64,000 nucleotides of DNA from Paenibacillus sp. 1001270B_150601_E10. Lineage in GTDB: Bacteria > Bacillota > Bacilli > Paenibacillales > Paenibacillaceae. Of this stretch, positions 24,487 to 33,654 are shown in pieces (position 1 is the first letter of the stretch; every line of letters starts with the position of its first letter). The stretch spans positions 161,975-225,974 of the forward strand of contig NZ_JADMOL010000002.1 of NCBI RefSeq assembly GCF_015558675.1. The letters run 5' to 3'. The notes below the pieces were generated by a model, which was not told the origin of the DNA, ran no database searches, and saw only the letters and a list, made by a program, of their open reading frames with translations. The position numbers and the translations under genes were made by a program.

Positions 24487-26232
24487 ATGAGAGGGTTAAG
24501 GCATAGTATTATCGTAAAGATGATCGCGGTGATCGGAATCTTGCTAATTGTCGTTTGTACACTATTTGTGTTCAGACAGAATAACCAACAAGAACGACTC
24601 CTCATGCAATCATTTGAACAGCGGTTAGAAGTGATCATGAATCTTGAGGTCCGTGAAATTGTTTCTTCTATAACAAACGCTTCCTTTAGTTTCAATAGTA
24701 ACAAGAATTCTGACAATCTTGCAAGTAACCCCAACTTCCGTTTGATGAAGGGAAAATTGGATGTTATTGCTAATGATGATATTCTGAATGCTTTTATCAT
24801 GATGCCAAGGTCAGAAGGTGCGAAGGAGATTAAAGTCATTCAAGGCAGCTCCAACTTTGATGCGCAAGGCTTTAAGCCAGGAAGCATGCTGCCCTTGCAG
24901 CCTCAAATGGAGGCGGCTTATGCCAAGATGCTGAAGAACGGCATCGCCTTATCCGAGGAGTTCCAAGTGGATGATCAAATTCTGGTTACGGCTCTTGCAC
25001 CGATCAAGGACAATCAGGGCAAGATGGTTGGCGTCTTCGGCATGGATTATGATTACACGATTATTAAAAAGCAGCTTAACCAGATGACGATGGAAACAAT
25101 CGCCATTTCTATTGCCATTGAATTGGTGGGGATTCTAGCCCTTATCTGGTATATACGCTTCCAGTTGAAGCCGCTCATTCGGATGAAGGCACTTGCTGCG
25201 CAGGCGGCGGACGGAGATATGACCGTAAGGCTGCAGGTATCCGGCAAGAGCGAGATCAGCCAGGTAGCGCAAGCCTTCAATCTCATGATAGGCAAGCTGA
25301 ATTCTCTCTTGATTGATGTCAAGTCCGCTTCGGATGGGGTATCACGAGCCACGAAGGAGCTCGGGACGGCAGCAGAAGAGACAGCGCTTAGTGCATCGGA
25401 TGTCAGCGCATCGATGCAGCAGGTAGCCTCAGGGGTTCAAGTGCAGCTGCAAAGCACAGAGCAAACAAAACAGGCGATGGCAGAAATTGCGGTGGGGGTT
25501 CAGGCCCTATCCGAGACGTCATCTTTTGTATTTGATAAAATGAATGCTTCCTCCACTCAAGCTGACGAGGGGCGTGAAGTCATTACTCGCACGGTCGAGC
25601 AGATGGTCGCGATCCAGCAGGCATCGGAGGAAACAAACGCTTCGCTTGCCGGGTTGACGAAGGAAGTATCCGAGATTAGCGACGCTGTGAAGTTCATTCA
25701 AGGTGTTGTGAAGCAGACCGAACTGCTTGCCCTCAATGCATCCATTGAGGCAGCGAGAGCAGGGGAGCACGGCAAGGGATTCCAAGTTGTAGCTCATGAG
25801 GTACGCAAGCTTGCCGAGCATTCAAAGAGCTCGCTTGATCATATTATGCAGCTCATTACGAATATTCATTCTAGACGTGAGGCAACAGAACAAGCTGCTT
25901 CAGAGCAGCAGCTTGCTGTCACCCAAGGTTTAAAGGTGGTTCAAGACGCAGATGAAGCGTTCGTGAGCATATCCCATGCTGTCCATGAGATATCTGAGCA
26001 GGTCAAGGATGCCAACATTATAGCGATGGAAATGTCTGCTGCGTGCGAAGAAGTAACCGCATCTTTGGATGAATTAACGCATATTGCAGTACAAAGCCAT
26101 GACTTCAGTGAGCAGGTCTCTGCGGCTACGGAGGAGCAGACCGCTATGACGGAGCAAATGAAGGCGTCAGTGGATCAATTACAGAATCTAAGCACACAGT
26201 TAGAGCGGCAGCTTACCCATTTCAAAATGTAA
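24487..26232 (+). CDS. Methyl-accepting chemotaxis protein
   Basis: A 581-residue receptor: TM1 (about 10-30), an extracellular Cache-like sensor (about 35-190, ending in the [12 protein letters not shown] strand), TM2 (about 200-220), a HAMP domain (about 222-275) and a long cytoplasmic signalling coiled coil whose tip reads [22 protein letters not shown]. It would report an unknown chemical to CheA/CheW. GATGTAAAG lies upstream of the ATG at 24487. A possible SigD -10, ACCGATAA, is at 24427-24434, but the expected TAAA lies too close (12 bp), so the flagellar-sigma assignment is weak. The SDR gene begins 4 bp after its stop. Confidence 0.93.
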   Translation: MRGLRHSIIVKMIAVIGILLIVVCTLFVFRQNNQQERLLMQSFEQRLEVIMNLEVREIVSSITNASFSFNSNKNSDNLASNPNFRLMKGKLDVIANDDILNAFIMMPRSEGAKEIKVIQGSSNFDAQGFKPGSMLPLQPQMEAAYAKMLKNGIALSEEFQVDDQILVTALAPIKDNQGKMVGVFGMDYDYTIIKKQLNQMTMETIAISIAIELVGILALIWYIRFQLKPLIRMKALAAQAADGDMTVRLQVSGKSEISQVAQAFNLMIGKLNSLLIDVKSASDGVSRATKELGTAAEETALSASDVSASMQQVASGVQVQLQSTEQTKQAMAEIAVGVQALSETSSFVFDKMNASSTQADEGREVITRTVEQMVAIQQASEETNASLAGLTKEVSEISDAVKFIQGVVKQTELLALNASIEAARAGEHGKGFQVVAHEVRKLAEHSKSSLDHIMQLITNIHSRREATEQAASEQQLAVTQGLKVVQDADEAFVSISHAVHEISEQVKDANIIAMEMSAACEEVTASLDELTHIAVQSHDFSEQVSAATEEQTAMTEQMKASVDQLQNLSTQLERQLTHFKM

Positions 26233-26235
26233 GAG

Positions 26236-27102
26236 GTGATTCGTATAGCGTCTAAGGTTGTGTGGATTACAGGGGCTTCAAGCGGATTTGGGAAGCTTGC
26301 GGCCTCTGCATTTGCCAGATCGGGCTGCACGGTCATTGCGTCAATAAGACAGCGAGATGCGCGTTATCAAGAGCTGTTAAGGGAGATTGGCGAACAGTAT
26401 GCGTCTTTCGTTCATATATGGGAGCTCGATGTACGGGATGAATCAGAGGTTCAGGCTACAGCTCAGCGGATAAGGGATCAATTTGGGAGGATTGATCTGC
26501 TTATTAACAATGCAGGGTTTGCAGCAGGCGGCTATATAGAAGATCTTGAAATGAATGTATGGCGTGAGCAGTTCGAGACGAATGTGTTCGGCCTTATCCA
26601 AGCTACTAAAGCGGTGATTCCTTATATGAGAGAAGCTCGCTCAGGCTGCATCATTCAGATGAGCAGCATCAGTGGAAGAATGGCATTTCCAGCGCTAGGT
26701 CCTTATGTCAGCTCAAAGTTTGCAGTTGAAGGATTCAGCGAGACGCTTCGACTCGAGCTGCTGCCCTATGGTGTGGATGTGGTGCTGGTTGAACCGGGAA
26801 GCTACAAGACGAGCATTTGGGGGCGTGGCTTGGCCTCTGCAGAAAAGAGCGATTCGCCAAACAAGCCATTTGTTGACCGTATCATGGAGCAGGTGAGCAA
26901 GACCGGAGAGCAGGCTGCTGATCCGATGGAGGTTGTTGATCTGCTGCTTCGAATTGCAGCGCTTCCGGCTGGCAAGCGGCGGCTTCGTTATAAGATTGGG
27001 AAGGGTGTCACGATGAATCTTATAGCAAGAGCGATTATGCCTTGGAGACTGTTTGAGCGACTGATCTGGAAGGTGCTTGGGTTTTCGATGAAGAAAAGGT
27101 AA
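26236..27102 (+). CDS. Short-chain dehydrogenase/reductase
   Basis: A 288-residue classical SDR with the cofactor motif TGASSGFG near the N-terminus, NNAG (NNAGFAAGG), the catalytic Ser in MSSISG and Tyr/Lys in YVSSK. A C-terminal extension (about 230-288) ends in basic residues. The substrate is unknown. The start is odd: GTG at 26236 lies within the only ribosome site, GAGGTG (26233-26238). The codon correctly spaced from that site is an ATA at 26245. The gene follows the chemotaxis receptor directly and is probably co-transcribed. Confidence 0.88.
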   Translation: MIRIASKVVWITGASSGFGKLAASAFARSGCTVIASIRQRDARYQELLREIGEQYASFVHIWELDVRDESEVQATAQRIRDQFGRIDLLINNAGFAAGGYIEDLEMNVWREQFETNVFGLIQATKAVIPYMREARSGCIIQMSSISGRMAFPALGPYVSSKFAVEGFSETLRLELLPYGVDVVLVEPGSYKTSIWGRGLASAEKSDSPNKPFVDRIMEQVSKTGEQAADPMEVVDLLLRIAALPAGKRRLRYKIGKGVTMNLIARAIMPWRLFERLIWKVLGFSMKKR

Positions 27103-27298
27103 TTCATCCATTGGCAAATGGCTATAGCTTGCGTTAAGTATTGTAAACGAAATAAATGGAAGAATAAGAAGGATCTGAACGGCTTGTACGGCGAAGATGC
27201 TTCTTTTCTTTTGCAGAGTGATCTCCTGTACAGGAATTGCTGCCATCCCTCATAACTGCTGCGGTTCTGGATACGCTATATTGCAGGAGGTGTAGATC

Positions 27299-27436
27299 AT
27301 GCCGCATAACAAATCAGAGCGTATCCATGAGCTTCAGAACAAGTCCAAATGGAATGAAGAGAGCATTACATTGAAGCCAAAGAAAGCTGCGAATCGTGCA
27401 CCGAATTTGAACCATATTCCCAAGCAAGAATCATAA
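27299..27436 (+). CDS. Small hypothetical protein, 45 residues
   Basis: The ATG at 27299 has a consensus AGGAGGTG site 7 bp upstream, which is the main reason to call it. The product starts MPHNKSERIHELQNKSKW and ends NHIPKQES. It is very basic and hydrophilic, with no signal or membrane segment. It is first of three consecutive tiny genes with good ribosome sites (27299, 27488, 27586) closed by a terminator. Small basic proteins of this kind are common among spore proteins of Bacillales, but I recognise no family. Confidence 0.6.
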   Translation: MPHNKSERIHELQNKSKWNEESITLKPKKAANRAPNLNHIPKQES

Positions 27437-27487
27437 TGTGAGCGGCGACCCTCAAGGGTGAGCGCTACCGTAAAGGAGAAGATCGCT

Positions 27488-27574
27488 ATGTCACGCAAAC
27501 AACCTGGTCATTCTAAGCAAAATAAAACGACACGTACAGCTGACGCAAATCACGACAAAGGTCAGCATCGTTAG
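27488..27574 (+). CDS. Very small hypothetical protein, 28 residues
   Basis: The ATG at 27488 follows AAAGGAGAAGA. The frame runs to TAG at 27572-27574. The product starts MSRKQPGHSKQNKTTR and is rich in Lys, Gln, His and Asn. The next gene starts 11 bp later. Its composition resembles that of minor spore or DNA-associated peptides; no family is assigned. Confidence 0.5.
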   Translation: MSRKQPGHSKQNKTTRTADANHDKGQHR

Positions 27575-27585
27575 GAGATTAGGCT

Positions 27586-27780
27586 ATGACATTGGATAAC
27601 TTGGATCTAAATAGTAATTATGACTGTGCTGCAGCCCATGTTGACGTTCCGCGCATCCAATCGGAGCTAGAGCGTTTATCGGCAGTTTCATCCGCTTCCT
27701 TAACGGAGGAACAGCAGCAGCTGCTGAATCACCTGAACAATCAATTAAGCTTTATCAAGAATAAGTGCGACCTACGATAA
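27586..27780 (+). CDS. Small hypothetical helical protein, 64 residues
   Basis: The ATG at 27586 has TAGGAGATT upstream. The product begins MTLDNLDLNSNYDCAAAH. It has a predicted amphipathic helix pair in the second half (SELERLSAV... and EEQQQLLNHLNNQLSFIKNK) and two cysteines. It has no SxxLD motif of Spo0E-type phosphatases despite the similar size. Last gene of the tiny-gene cassette, with a terminator 21 bp later. Confidence 0.6.
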   Translation: MTLDNLDLNSNYDCAAAHVDVPRIQSELERLSAVSSASLTEEQQQLLNHLNNQLSFIKNKCDLR

Positions 27781-27800
27781 TTCATAATGTATTATGAAAA

Positions 27801-27838
27801 AAGACCTGATACGCGTTTTTACGCATCAGGTCTTTTGT
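27801..27838. terminator. Bidirectional terminator between the small-gene cassette and the ABC exporter
   Basis: AAGACCTGAT (27801-27810) pairs perfectly with ATCAGGTCTT (27825-27834), with GCGT/ACGC inside. T-rich ends occur on both strands. Confidence 0.9.
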
Positions 27839-27872
27839 ATAAAATATTGCTGCTCTCTTTCTCACAGCTTTT

Positions 27873-30047
27873 CTAGGTTGCTGTAATGGACGCTGCTGAC
27901 AGCTTTTGATTCATATCTGGATGGGACTGAGCCTCAGACTCCAGCTCCTGATCCTCTGCATCAACTTGATCGGCAGCTTGCTCTGTATCCTTCGCTTGAC
28001 CGCCAAGCTGCAGCTGATACATACGGAAGTATCGTCCTTCCAGTGCCATCAGTTCATCGTGTGTCCCTTGCTCTACAATTTCCCCACGGTGAAGAACGAG
28101 AATTTTGTCAGCTGATCGAATCGTAGAGAGACGATGAGCGATGATAAACGTTGTACGTCCTCGTTTTAACACGTCTAGTGCATCTTGAATCAAAGCTTCC
28201 GTCTCGGTATCAATGTTAGCTGTCGCCTCATCCAAGATAAGAATGGCAGGTTCAAAGGCCAATGCTCTTGCAAACGAGATAAGCTGACGCTGGCCAGCGG
28301 AAAGGGTGCTTCCTTTTTCAATAACAGGCTCATCAATGCCGTTAGGAAGCTGCTTTAATACACGATCGGCACCTACGGCGTTCAAGGAAGCCTCAATCTT
28401 TTCCCGGGAAATACGTGGATCGCCTAAGCTTACATTTGAAGCGATCGTACCCGTAAACAGGTATGGATCTTGGAGCACAATGCCCATATGCTGACGAAGC
28501 CACTGCTTCGGCAGATCTGCAATTCGCTTGCCATCTATCCGTACCTCGCCAAGCTGCGGATCATAGAAGCGGAACAGCAAGTTCATAATGGAGCTTTTAC
28601 CTGATCCTGTGTGCCCGACCAAGGCTACGGTCTCGCCAGGCTTAGCTTCAAAGTTAATGTTTTTAAGCACATAGTCGCCGCCTTTATAGGCAAAGGATAC
28701 ATTGTCGAACTCAACGTGTCCTTTGTATCTAGGCATAGAACCCTCATGAAGCTCTTCTCCCTGCTCATCCATTAATTCAAAGGCGCGGCCAGCCGATACG
28801 ATGGATTGATCGAGCTTGGCGAGCTGATTGACCATACCCGTAATAGGTTGGAAAATCCGTGAAAGCAGGTCTGTAAATGCGTAAAGCACACCAAGCGTAA
28901 TCATGCCTGAACCGCTAAGAGATGCCCCGCCGAAGTACCACAGCACGGCAGCAAAGGACAGGTTCCTAAGCACTGTAACCAGGTTGTGGGAGGTGAGAGA
29001 GTTGAGCGAGAGCATCTTGTTGGAATACGTTAAGTAGTCCTCATTAAGCTTCTCGAACTCCTCCATCGTTTCCTTCTCGCGACGGAACGCGCGAATAACA
29101 GCCATCCCTTGAATGGACTCGTTGATGATTGCATTAATGGAGCTGAGGCGCGAACGAATAATGGTATTGAATTTCGTTGCGTATTTGCGATAAAGCACGA
29201 TCCATGCGATAAGTATGGGAATTAGGATCAAGCTCATGAGCGCGAGCTTTGCATCAAGAATAAACAATGCGGTATAGATCCCCACGATGGTGATGATTCC
29301 TGATGTAAAGTTGGACAAGACGGCAACGAACAAGTCTTTCACCGCCTCCGTATCATTCGTGATGCGGGACACTACTTTTCCAGCAGGCAAATTATCAAAG
29401 TACGGGATCGGCAAACGTTGAACGTGAGCATAAATATCCCCGCGCAGCTTGCGGATAACCTTGTTCGCTGCGCTTTGCAGTCCCAGAATCTTACCAAAGC
29501 TCATCACGATGCTGATACCCAGCATGAGCAGATAGATACCGAGCCATTTTATAATGCCATTAACCTCTGGCTCATAGAAAATGAGCATTTCCTTCAAAGG
29601 AAGAAGCCGAGCTTCACCTTGCCATGCTTGATCTCGCAAGGTAATGGTTAATATTCCGTCCTTATATTTCCGAGTCCCTGTCGGGTTCGGAACGACCTCG
29701 TTCGTCAGGTAGAAAGAGGTGCCGACCTGAATGATATGGACGCCTTCGCCGCGTGTCTCACCGGGCTCAAAGCGGTCTACGCGCTTATAGGTATGGCCCT
29801 CATAGGCCACGTTATATTTGGAATCGGTCTTCGTCTCATAATAAGGCTGCTCGATTCCAAGGATATGCTGATCGATAATGGCCTTTGCAATAAATGGGGC
29901 AGTCAATTCGGCAGCGACGGATATCGTCAGCATGAGCAGAGCAACGATAAAGCTGACTTTGTACTTCATTGCGTACTGCCATAAGCGCCTTCCCACTCGC
30001 TTAGCCTTTACAGCCTCGACGGGCTGATCCAATTCTTCGGAATGCAT
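27873..30047 (-). CDS. Heterodimeric ABC multidrug exporter subunit, BmrD-like
   Basis: A 724-residue exporter half with a fused membrane domain and ATPase. Between TM1 and TM2 there is an insertion of about 100 mostly hydrophilic residues (about 50-150), as in B. subtilis BmrD (YheH); ordinary half-exporters are near 580 residues. The ATPase has Walker A GHTGSGKSS, signature TLSAGQRQL and a canonical Walker B with catalytic Glu, ILILDEATAN, plus H-loop AHRLS. It would pair with the product of 30108-31847 and supply the hydrolysing site. A Glu/Gln/Ser-rich tail follows. GGAGGGA precedes the ATG. Drug substrates are unknown. Confidence 0.9.
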   Translation of the reverse strand: MHSEELDQPVEAVKAKRVGRRLWQYAMKYKVSFIVALLMLTISVAAELTAPFIAKAIIDQHILGIEQPYYETKTDSKYNVAYEGHTYKRVDRFEPGETRGEGVHIIQVGTSFYLTNEVVPNPTGTRKYKDGILTITLRDQAWQGEARLLPLKEMLIFYEPEVNGIIKWLGIYLLMLGISIVMSFGKILGLQSAANKVIRKLRGDIYAHVQRLPIPYFDNLPAGKVVSRITNDTEAVKDLFVAVLSNFTSGIITIVGIYTALFILDAKLALMSLILIPILIAWIVLYRKYATKFNTIIRSRLSSINAIINESIQGMAVIRAFRREKETMEEFEKLNEDYLTYSNKMLSLNSLTSHNLVTVLRNLSFAAVLWYFGGASLSGSGMITLGVLYAFTDLLSRIFQPITGMVNQLAKLDQSIVSAGRAFELMDEQGEELHEGSMPRYKGHVEFDNVSFAYKGGDYVLKNINFEAKPGETVALVGHTGSGKSSIMNLLFRFYDPQLGEVRIDGKRIADLPKQWLRQHMGIVLQDPYLFTGTIASNVSLGDPRISREKIEASLNAVGADRVLKQLPNGIDEPVIEKGSTLSAGQRQLISFARALAFEPAILILDEATANIDTETEALIQDALDVLKRGRTTFIIAHRLSTIRSADKILVLHRGEIVEQGTHDELMALEGRYFRMYQLQLGGQAKDTEQAADQVDAEDQELESEAQSHPDMNQKLSAASITAT

Positions 30048-30107
30048 AAGAGGAATCCCTCCATTTCTATATCGGTGGTTAAAATCATATTCTCATTCTT
30101 CACATGC

Positions 30108-31847
30108 TTATAAAGAAGACTCCAACTGCTGGCGCTCATATTGCTCACGATACCAGCCGCCCCGCTGCATTAACTCCTCATGAGTGCCTTGCTCCACAAT
30201 TTGGCCTTCATCCATCACGATAATGAGATCCGCATGCTCTACGGCAGAGAGGCGGTGCGTCGTAATAAACGTTGTCTTGCCTGCACGCTCAGCGCGAATA
30301 TTGGCAATAATGTTTGCTTCCGTCCGTGCATCGACTGCGGACAGGGCGTCATCCAGAATAAGAATTTCACTCTTCGCGATAAAGGCGCGGGCCAAGGAAA
30401 CGCGCTGCTTCTGACCGCCAGACAGGGCAACCCCTTTTTCCCCGACAAGCGTCTCAATGCCGTTTGCAAGAGTAGGCACATCCTGTGTAAAGGAAGCCGT
30501 TTCAATGGAATCGTGCACATCCTGTTCTGAACCTTGCCCATGTCCATACAGAATATTTTGCTTCACGGTCTTCGAGAACAGAATTTGCTCCTGCGGCACA
30601 TATCCAATCCAGCCTCTGAGCTGGTCGAGAGGAACTTTTGTAATGTCATGGCCATTTACAAGCAGTTGGCCAGATCCGACAGGGTATTCTCTGATCAACT
30701 GTTTCACAAAGGTGGACTTTCCGCTGCCGGTGCGGCCAACAATGCCTAGCGTCTGGCCTTTTTGCAGCGTCAGATTGATATGGATCAAGTTATCCACGGT
30801 AGAGGTCGGATAACGAAACTGATAGTTTTTCCATGTCAATGTTTCTGGAAGATCGATAGGAAGGCTCTCCTTGCCATCCTTAACATCCGGCTCATAGTTC
30901 AAAGTCTCATTTACACGGTCTAGCGAGGCATTGCCGCGCTGCATAATATTAATCAGGTCGCCAATAGCAAACATCGGCCAGATCAGCATCCCAAGATACA
31001 TATTAAATGCGACAAGATCGCCAATAGAGATCTCGTTATGGATGATTAGATATGCGCCATAGCCAAGCCCAATCATATAGCTTAGGCCGATGCAGAACCG
31101 TATCGTAGGGTCGAACATGGCGTCAACCTTGGCTACATCCACATTCTTTTTATACACGTCCTGAACAATATCCCGGAATCGCTTCTCATCATGCTGCTCT
31201 TGAACATACGCGCGAATAACGCGTACACCGCCTACGGATTCCAGCACCTGATCATTCATGGCGCCGAAGGCATCCTGTGCAATGGTATAGCGCTCATGAA
31301 TCATCTTACCGAACACCTTCATCGCCAGCGCGATAATAGGAAGCGGCAGCAGCGCCGCAAGGGTAAGCTTCCAGCTAATCAAGCTGATCATCGCAACGAG
31401 CACGACAAGCAGGAAGACGGTGGAGTCGGTAATGAGCAGCATGCCGTAGCCGGCAGTCTCGGATACGGAGCGAAGATCATTCGTAGCGCGGGCCATGAGA
31501 TCGCCCGTACGGAATTTTTCGTAGAAAGGCGGGGTCATCTTCAGCAAATGCCCCATGTACTTGGAGCGCAGCTTGCGCTCTACCAGGATAGAGCCGCCGA
31601 ACAACAAATACATCCATATATATGTGATTACATAGATAATCGCCATCGATACTAATATATAGAGGATATAGTACGTTAGGCTGTCCCACGTTATCGTGCC
31701 GAACACAATGTCATCAATGGCAGAGCCAAGGAGACGTGGTGGAACAAGCTCTAGGATGCCAACGATCACTAGCAGGGCGATCCCTATCGCATAACGCTTG
31801 CGATGCTCACGGAAAAACCAGCCGAGCTTTTTTAATACGTCAAACAT
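30108..31847 (-). CDS. Heterodimeric ABC multidrug exporter subunit, BmrC-like
   Basis: A 579-residue exporter half starting at the ATG at 31847 (MFDVLKKLGWFF), with AAGGAAGTG upstream. The frame stays open to 32081 but that stretch overlaps the leader terminator and has no coding character. There are six TM segments, then an ATPase with Walker A GRTGSGKST, signature ALSGGQKQR and Walker B ILILDDALSA. An Asp stands where the catalytic Glu should be. This marks the degenerate site typical of the BmrC partner in heterodimeric exporters. The two genes form an operon, 60 bp apart, controlled by the attenuated leader upstream. Confidence 0.92.
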   Translation of the reverse strand: MFDVLKKLGWFFREHRKRYAIGIALLVIVGILELVPPRLLGSAIDDIVFGTITWDSLTYYILYILVSMAIIYVITYIWMYLLFGGSILVERKLRSKYMGHLLKMTPPFYEKFRTGDLMARATNDLRSVSETAGYGMLLITDSTVFLLVVLVAMISLISWKLTLAALLPLPIIALAMKVFGKMIHERYTIAQDAFGAMNDQVLESVGGVRVIRAYVQEQHDEKRFRDIVQDVYKKNVDVAKVDAMFDPTIRFCIGLSYMIGLGYGAYLIIHNEISIGDLVAFNMYLGMLIWPMFAIGDLINIMQRGNASLDRVNETLNYEPDVKDGKESLPIDLPETLTWKNYQFRYPTSTVDNLIHINLTLQKGQTLGIVGRTGSGKSTFVKQLIREYPVGSGQLLVNGHDITKVPLDQLRGWIGYVPQEQILFSKTVKQNILYGHGQGSEQDVHDSIETASFTQDVPTLANGIETLVGEKGVALSGGQKQRVSLARAFIAKSEILILDDALSAVDARTEANIIANIRAERAGKTTFITTHRLSAVEHADLIIVMDEGQIVEQGTHEELMQRGGWYREQYERQQLESSL

Positions 31848-31886
31848 GAATCTTTCACTTCCTTTTCTGATTAAAGGTACAGGCAA

Positions 31887-31921
31887 ACAAAAAAGGTATA
31901 CCGTCGTAAACGATATACCTT
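31887..31921 (-). terminator. Attenuator-type terminator in the exporter leader
   Basis: On the minus strand AAGGTATA and TATACCTT form an 8-bp perfect stem around a 13-nt loop, followed by TTTTTTG. It lies about 40 bp upstream of the 31847 start codon, so transcription must pass it to express the exporter. Confidence 0.85.
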
Positions 31922-31938
31922 GTGGGCAACAATGGAAT

Positions 31939-31974
31939 ATGCATACGAGCCGATGAGCCCGTATGATGATGCAT
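31939..31974 (-). promoter_or_regulatory. Stable hairpin preceding the exporter attenuator (possible antiterminator element)
   Basis: On the minus strand ATGCAT and ATACGGGC pair with GCTCGTATGCAT, with a 4-nt bulge and one wobble. It abuts the terminator arm and could be part of an alternative fold. Confidence 0.45.
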
Positions 31975-32055
31975 TGCTCTCTAAAGAGGTTACAAATCGA
32001 GCGATGGTTCAGTCGACACCTAGAGTCAACATCTTCTCGCGATCCGTAAGAGAGG

Positions 32056-32136
32056 TTATGTACGCTTCTGCAGGGCTCCATGTATGAAATTATGGTTTGT
32101 TAGATCATGGTGATGTAGATCAATCATCATATACAC
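32056..32136 (-). CDS. Putative leader peptide of the drug exporter operon, 24-26 residues
   Basis: A frame starting GTG (32136) or ATG (32130 or 32127) runs to TAA at 32058-32056. AGGTG lies 6 nt ahead of the GTG. The product would be MYMMIDLHHHDLTNHNFI followed by HGALQKRT. It lies between the predicted promoter and the terminator, as expected for a ribosome-sensing leader like BmrB upstream of B. subtilis bmrCD. The peptide itself is unlike anything I remember. Confidence 0.45.
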   Translation of the reverse strand: MYMMIDLHHHDLTNHNFIHGALQKRT

Positions 32137-32192
32137 AGTTAGCACCTGCCTTTCACTTCATTATGGGCACGATCGTCATGCCTGCCTTGTAG

Positions 32193-32222
32193 ATTCTAGC
32201 ATCCATTTCTTTGCATTGTCAA
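32193..32222 (-). promoter_or_regulatory. Strong predicted promoter of the drug exporter operon
   Basis: On the minus strand TTGACA (32222-32217) and TAGAAT (32198-32193) are 18 bp apart. The start near 32186 leaves a leader of about 340 nt. Confidence 0.7.
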
Positions 32223-32309
32223 TCCAAATTTTGCAATGAAATTGGTAAAAAACAATTATAGGGATTCGCTATATGGTGAGCTTTTTTAGCCTTTGTTCTA
32301 TAAATATCC

Positions 32310-32771
32310 TTAGCCTTTCCCAATGATAAGGGACAGCAATCCTGCTGCGATCAATGGTCCCACTGGCACGCCGCGGAAGAGGGCAACCCCAATGACGGTT
32401 CCAAGGAGGAGACCCGCTACGATTGTAGGCGATTGGCTCATAAGATGGGCCCCGCGACCGCCCAGATACGAGACGAAGATCCCGATCGCAATGCCAAGCA
32501 GCGATTTCCAGTTCATAAACGATGAGAGCATCGTCTCGAGCGTATATTTTCCACTGGCTATGGGGGACATGACCCCGATTGTAAGGATGATAATCCCTAT
32601 AGTAAGCCCGTATTTCTCAATCCAAGGAAAGAGAGCATCAAGCTTTGTTACTCGAAGCAGCAGCAGCACGACCATCGCAATGGTAACGGTTGAGTTGCCG
32701 CTAATTAGCCCTAATCCAGCGAGCACGAGCAGGATGATTGAGGGGATATCGATTTGGCTTAATTGACTCAT
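32310..32771 (-). CDS. DUF441 (UPF0756) family membrane protein
   Basis: A 153-residue hydrophobic protein with about five membrane segments. The pattern ([22 protein letters not shown] near the start, [18 protein letters not shown] at the end) matches the YeaL/UPF0756 family. The ATG at 32771 is preferred (AAGGAGT about 10 nt upstream) over an upstream in-frame start at 32852. Function is unknown in all organisms. A single gene, divergent from pcp. Confidence 0.85.
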   Translation of the reverse strand: MSQLSQIDIPSIILLVLAGLGLISGNSTVTIAMVVLLLLRVTKLDALFPWIEKYGLTIGIIILTIGVMSPIASGKYTLETMLSSFMNWKSLLGIAIGIFVSYLGGRGAHLMSQSPTIVAGLLLGTVIGVALFRGVPVGPLIAAGLLSLIIGKG

Positions 32772-32888
32772 GTGATGGACAACTCCTTTCAATTTTACTA
32801 CCATAACATAATGAAGCAGGATTGAAAATGAAGCTATTAACAGGATGACCAAGAAGATTCAATCGTATCAGGCAGAGGAGGGACAACA

Positions 32889-33551
32889 ATGAACAAACAA
32901 GGAAAGCGCATATTGCTGACAGGCTTCGAGCCTTTTATGGAAGAGAAGATTAACCCATCCTGGGAAGCGGTTCGCCGAATAGACGGGCAGGTGATTGGTT
33001 CGTATGAGGTAAAGTCCCGCGAGCTGCCTACCGTATTCGATCGAGCACAGAACGAGCTAAGGAAGCATATTCAAGAGCTTCAGCCCGATGTTGTAATATG
33101 CGTAGGTCAAGCAGGAGGACGAGCGGAGATTACGGTAGAGCGCATTGCGATTAATTTGATGGATGCGAGAATTCCAGACAATGACGGTCAAGCGCCAGTA
33201 GATGCTGCCGTCGTTGAAGGAGGACCGGCAGCCTATTGGACGACGCTGCCGATCAAAACGATTGTAGAGCACGTGAAGCAAGCAGGCATTCCGTGCCAGG
33301 TCTCTTATTCGGCGGGTACGTATGTGTGCAATTCCACATTCTACGCCCTCATGCATGAGCTTCGTCTTATAGGAGCAGAACAAAGCGCTCGCGGAGGCTT
33401 TATTCATATTCCTTTTTTGCCGGAACAGGCCGTGCAACACCCCGGCAAGCCGAGCATGCCGCTTGAGCAGGTTATCGAAGCGCTGAAGAAGACGATTGAG
33501 GCATTGGATGTCGAGGAGACATCGACATTCAGCGCGGGGACTCTTCATTAA
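32889..33551 (+). CDS. pcp: Pyroglutamyl-peptidase I (pyrrolidone-carboxylate peptidase)
   Basis: A 220-residue cytoplasmic cysteine peptidase that removes N-terminal pyroglutamate. The catalytic triad is visible: Glu in AEITVERIAINLMDARIPDN (about 81), Cys in SAGTYVCNSTFY (about 144) and His in GFIHIPFLPEQ (about 168). GAGGAGGGAC precedes the ATG. Length is normal. It ends at a bidirectional terminator shared with the DinB gene. Confidence 0.95.
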   Translation: MNKQGKRILLTGFEPFMEEKINPSWEAVRRIDGQVIGSYEVKSRELPTVFDRAQNELRKHIQELQPDVVICVGQAGGRAEITVERIAINLMDARIPDNDGQAPVDAAVVEGGPAAYWTTLPIKTIVEHVKQAGIPCQVSYSAGTYVCNSTFYALMHELRLIGAEQSARGGFIHIPFLPEQAVQHPGKPSMPLEQVIEALKKTIEALDVEETSTFSAGTLH

Positions 33552-33601
33552 ATGTATGGCCGAATTGAATCCATGATCCATATAGGATTGACATATGAAA
33601 A

Positions 33602-33640
33602 AAAGAGGCGGGCTCTATTTAAGAGACCCGTCTCTTTCTT
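33602..33640. terminator. Bidirectional terminator between pcp and the DinB-family gene
   Basis: AAAGAGGCGGGCTCT pairs with AGACCCGTCTCTTT, with a few wobble or bulged positions. A-run on the left and T-run on the right. Confidence 0.8.
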
Positions 33641-33654
33641 ATCCAAAGGATGAA

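Noticed and set aside
31848-32081. N-terminal extension of the BmrC-like exporter subunit starting at 32081
   Set aside because: The extension runs through a terminator hairpin, is Cys/Arg/His-rich with no exporter homology, and the ATG at 31847 has a proper ribosome site.
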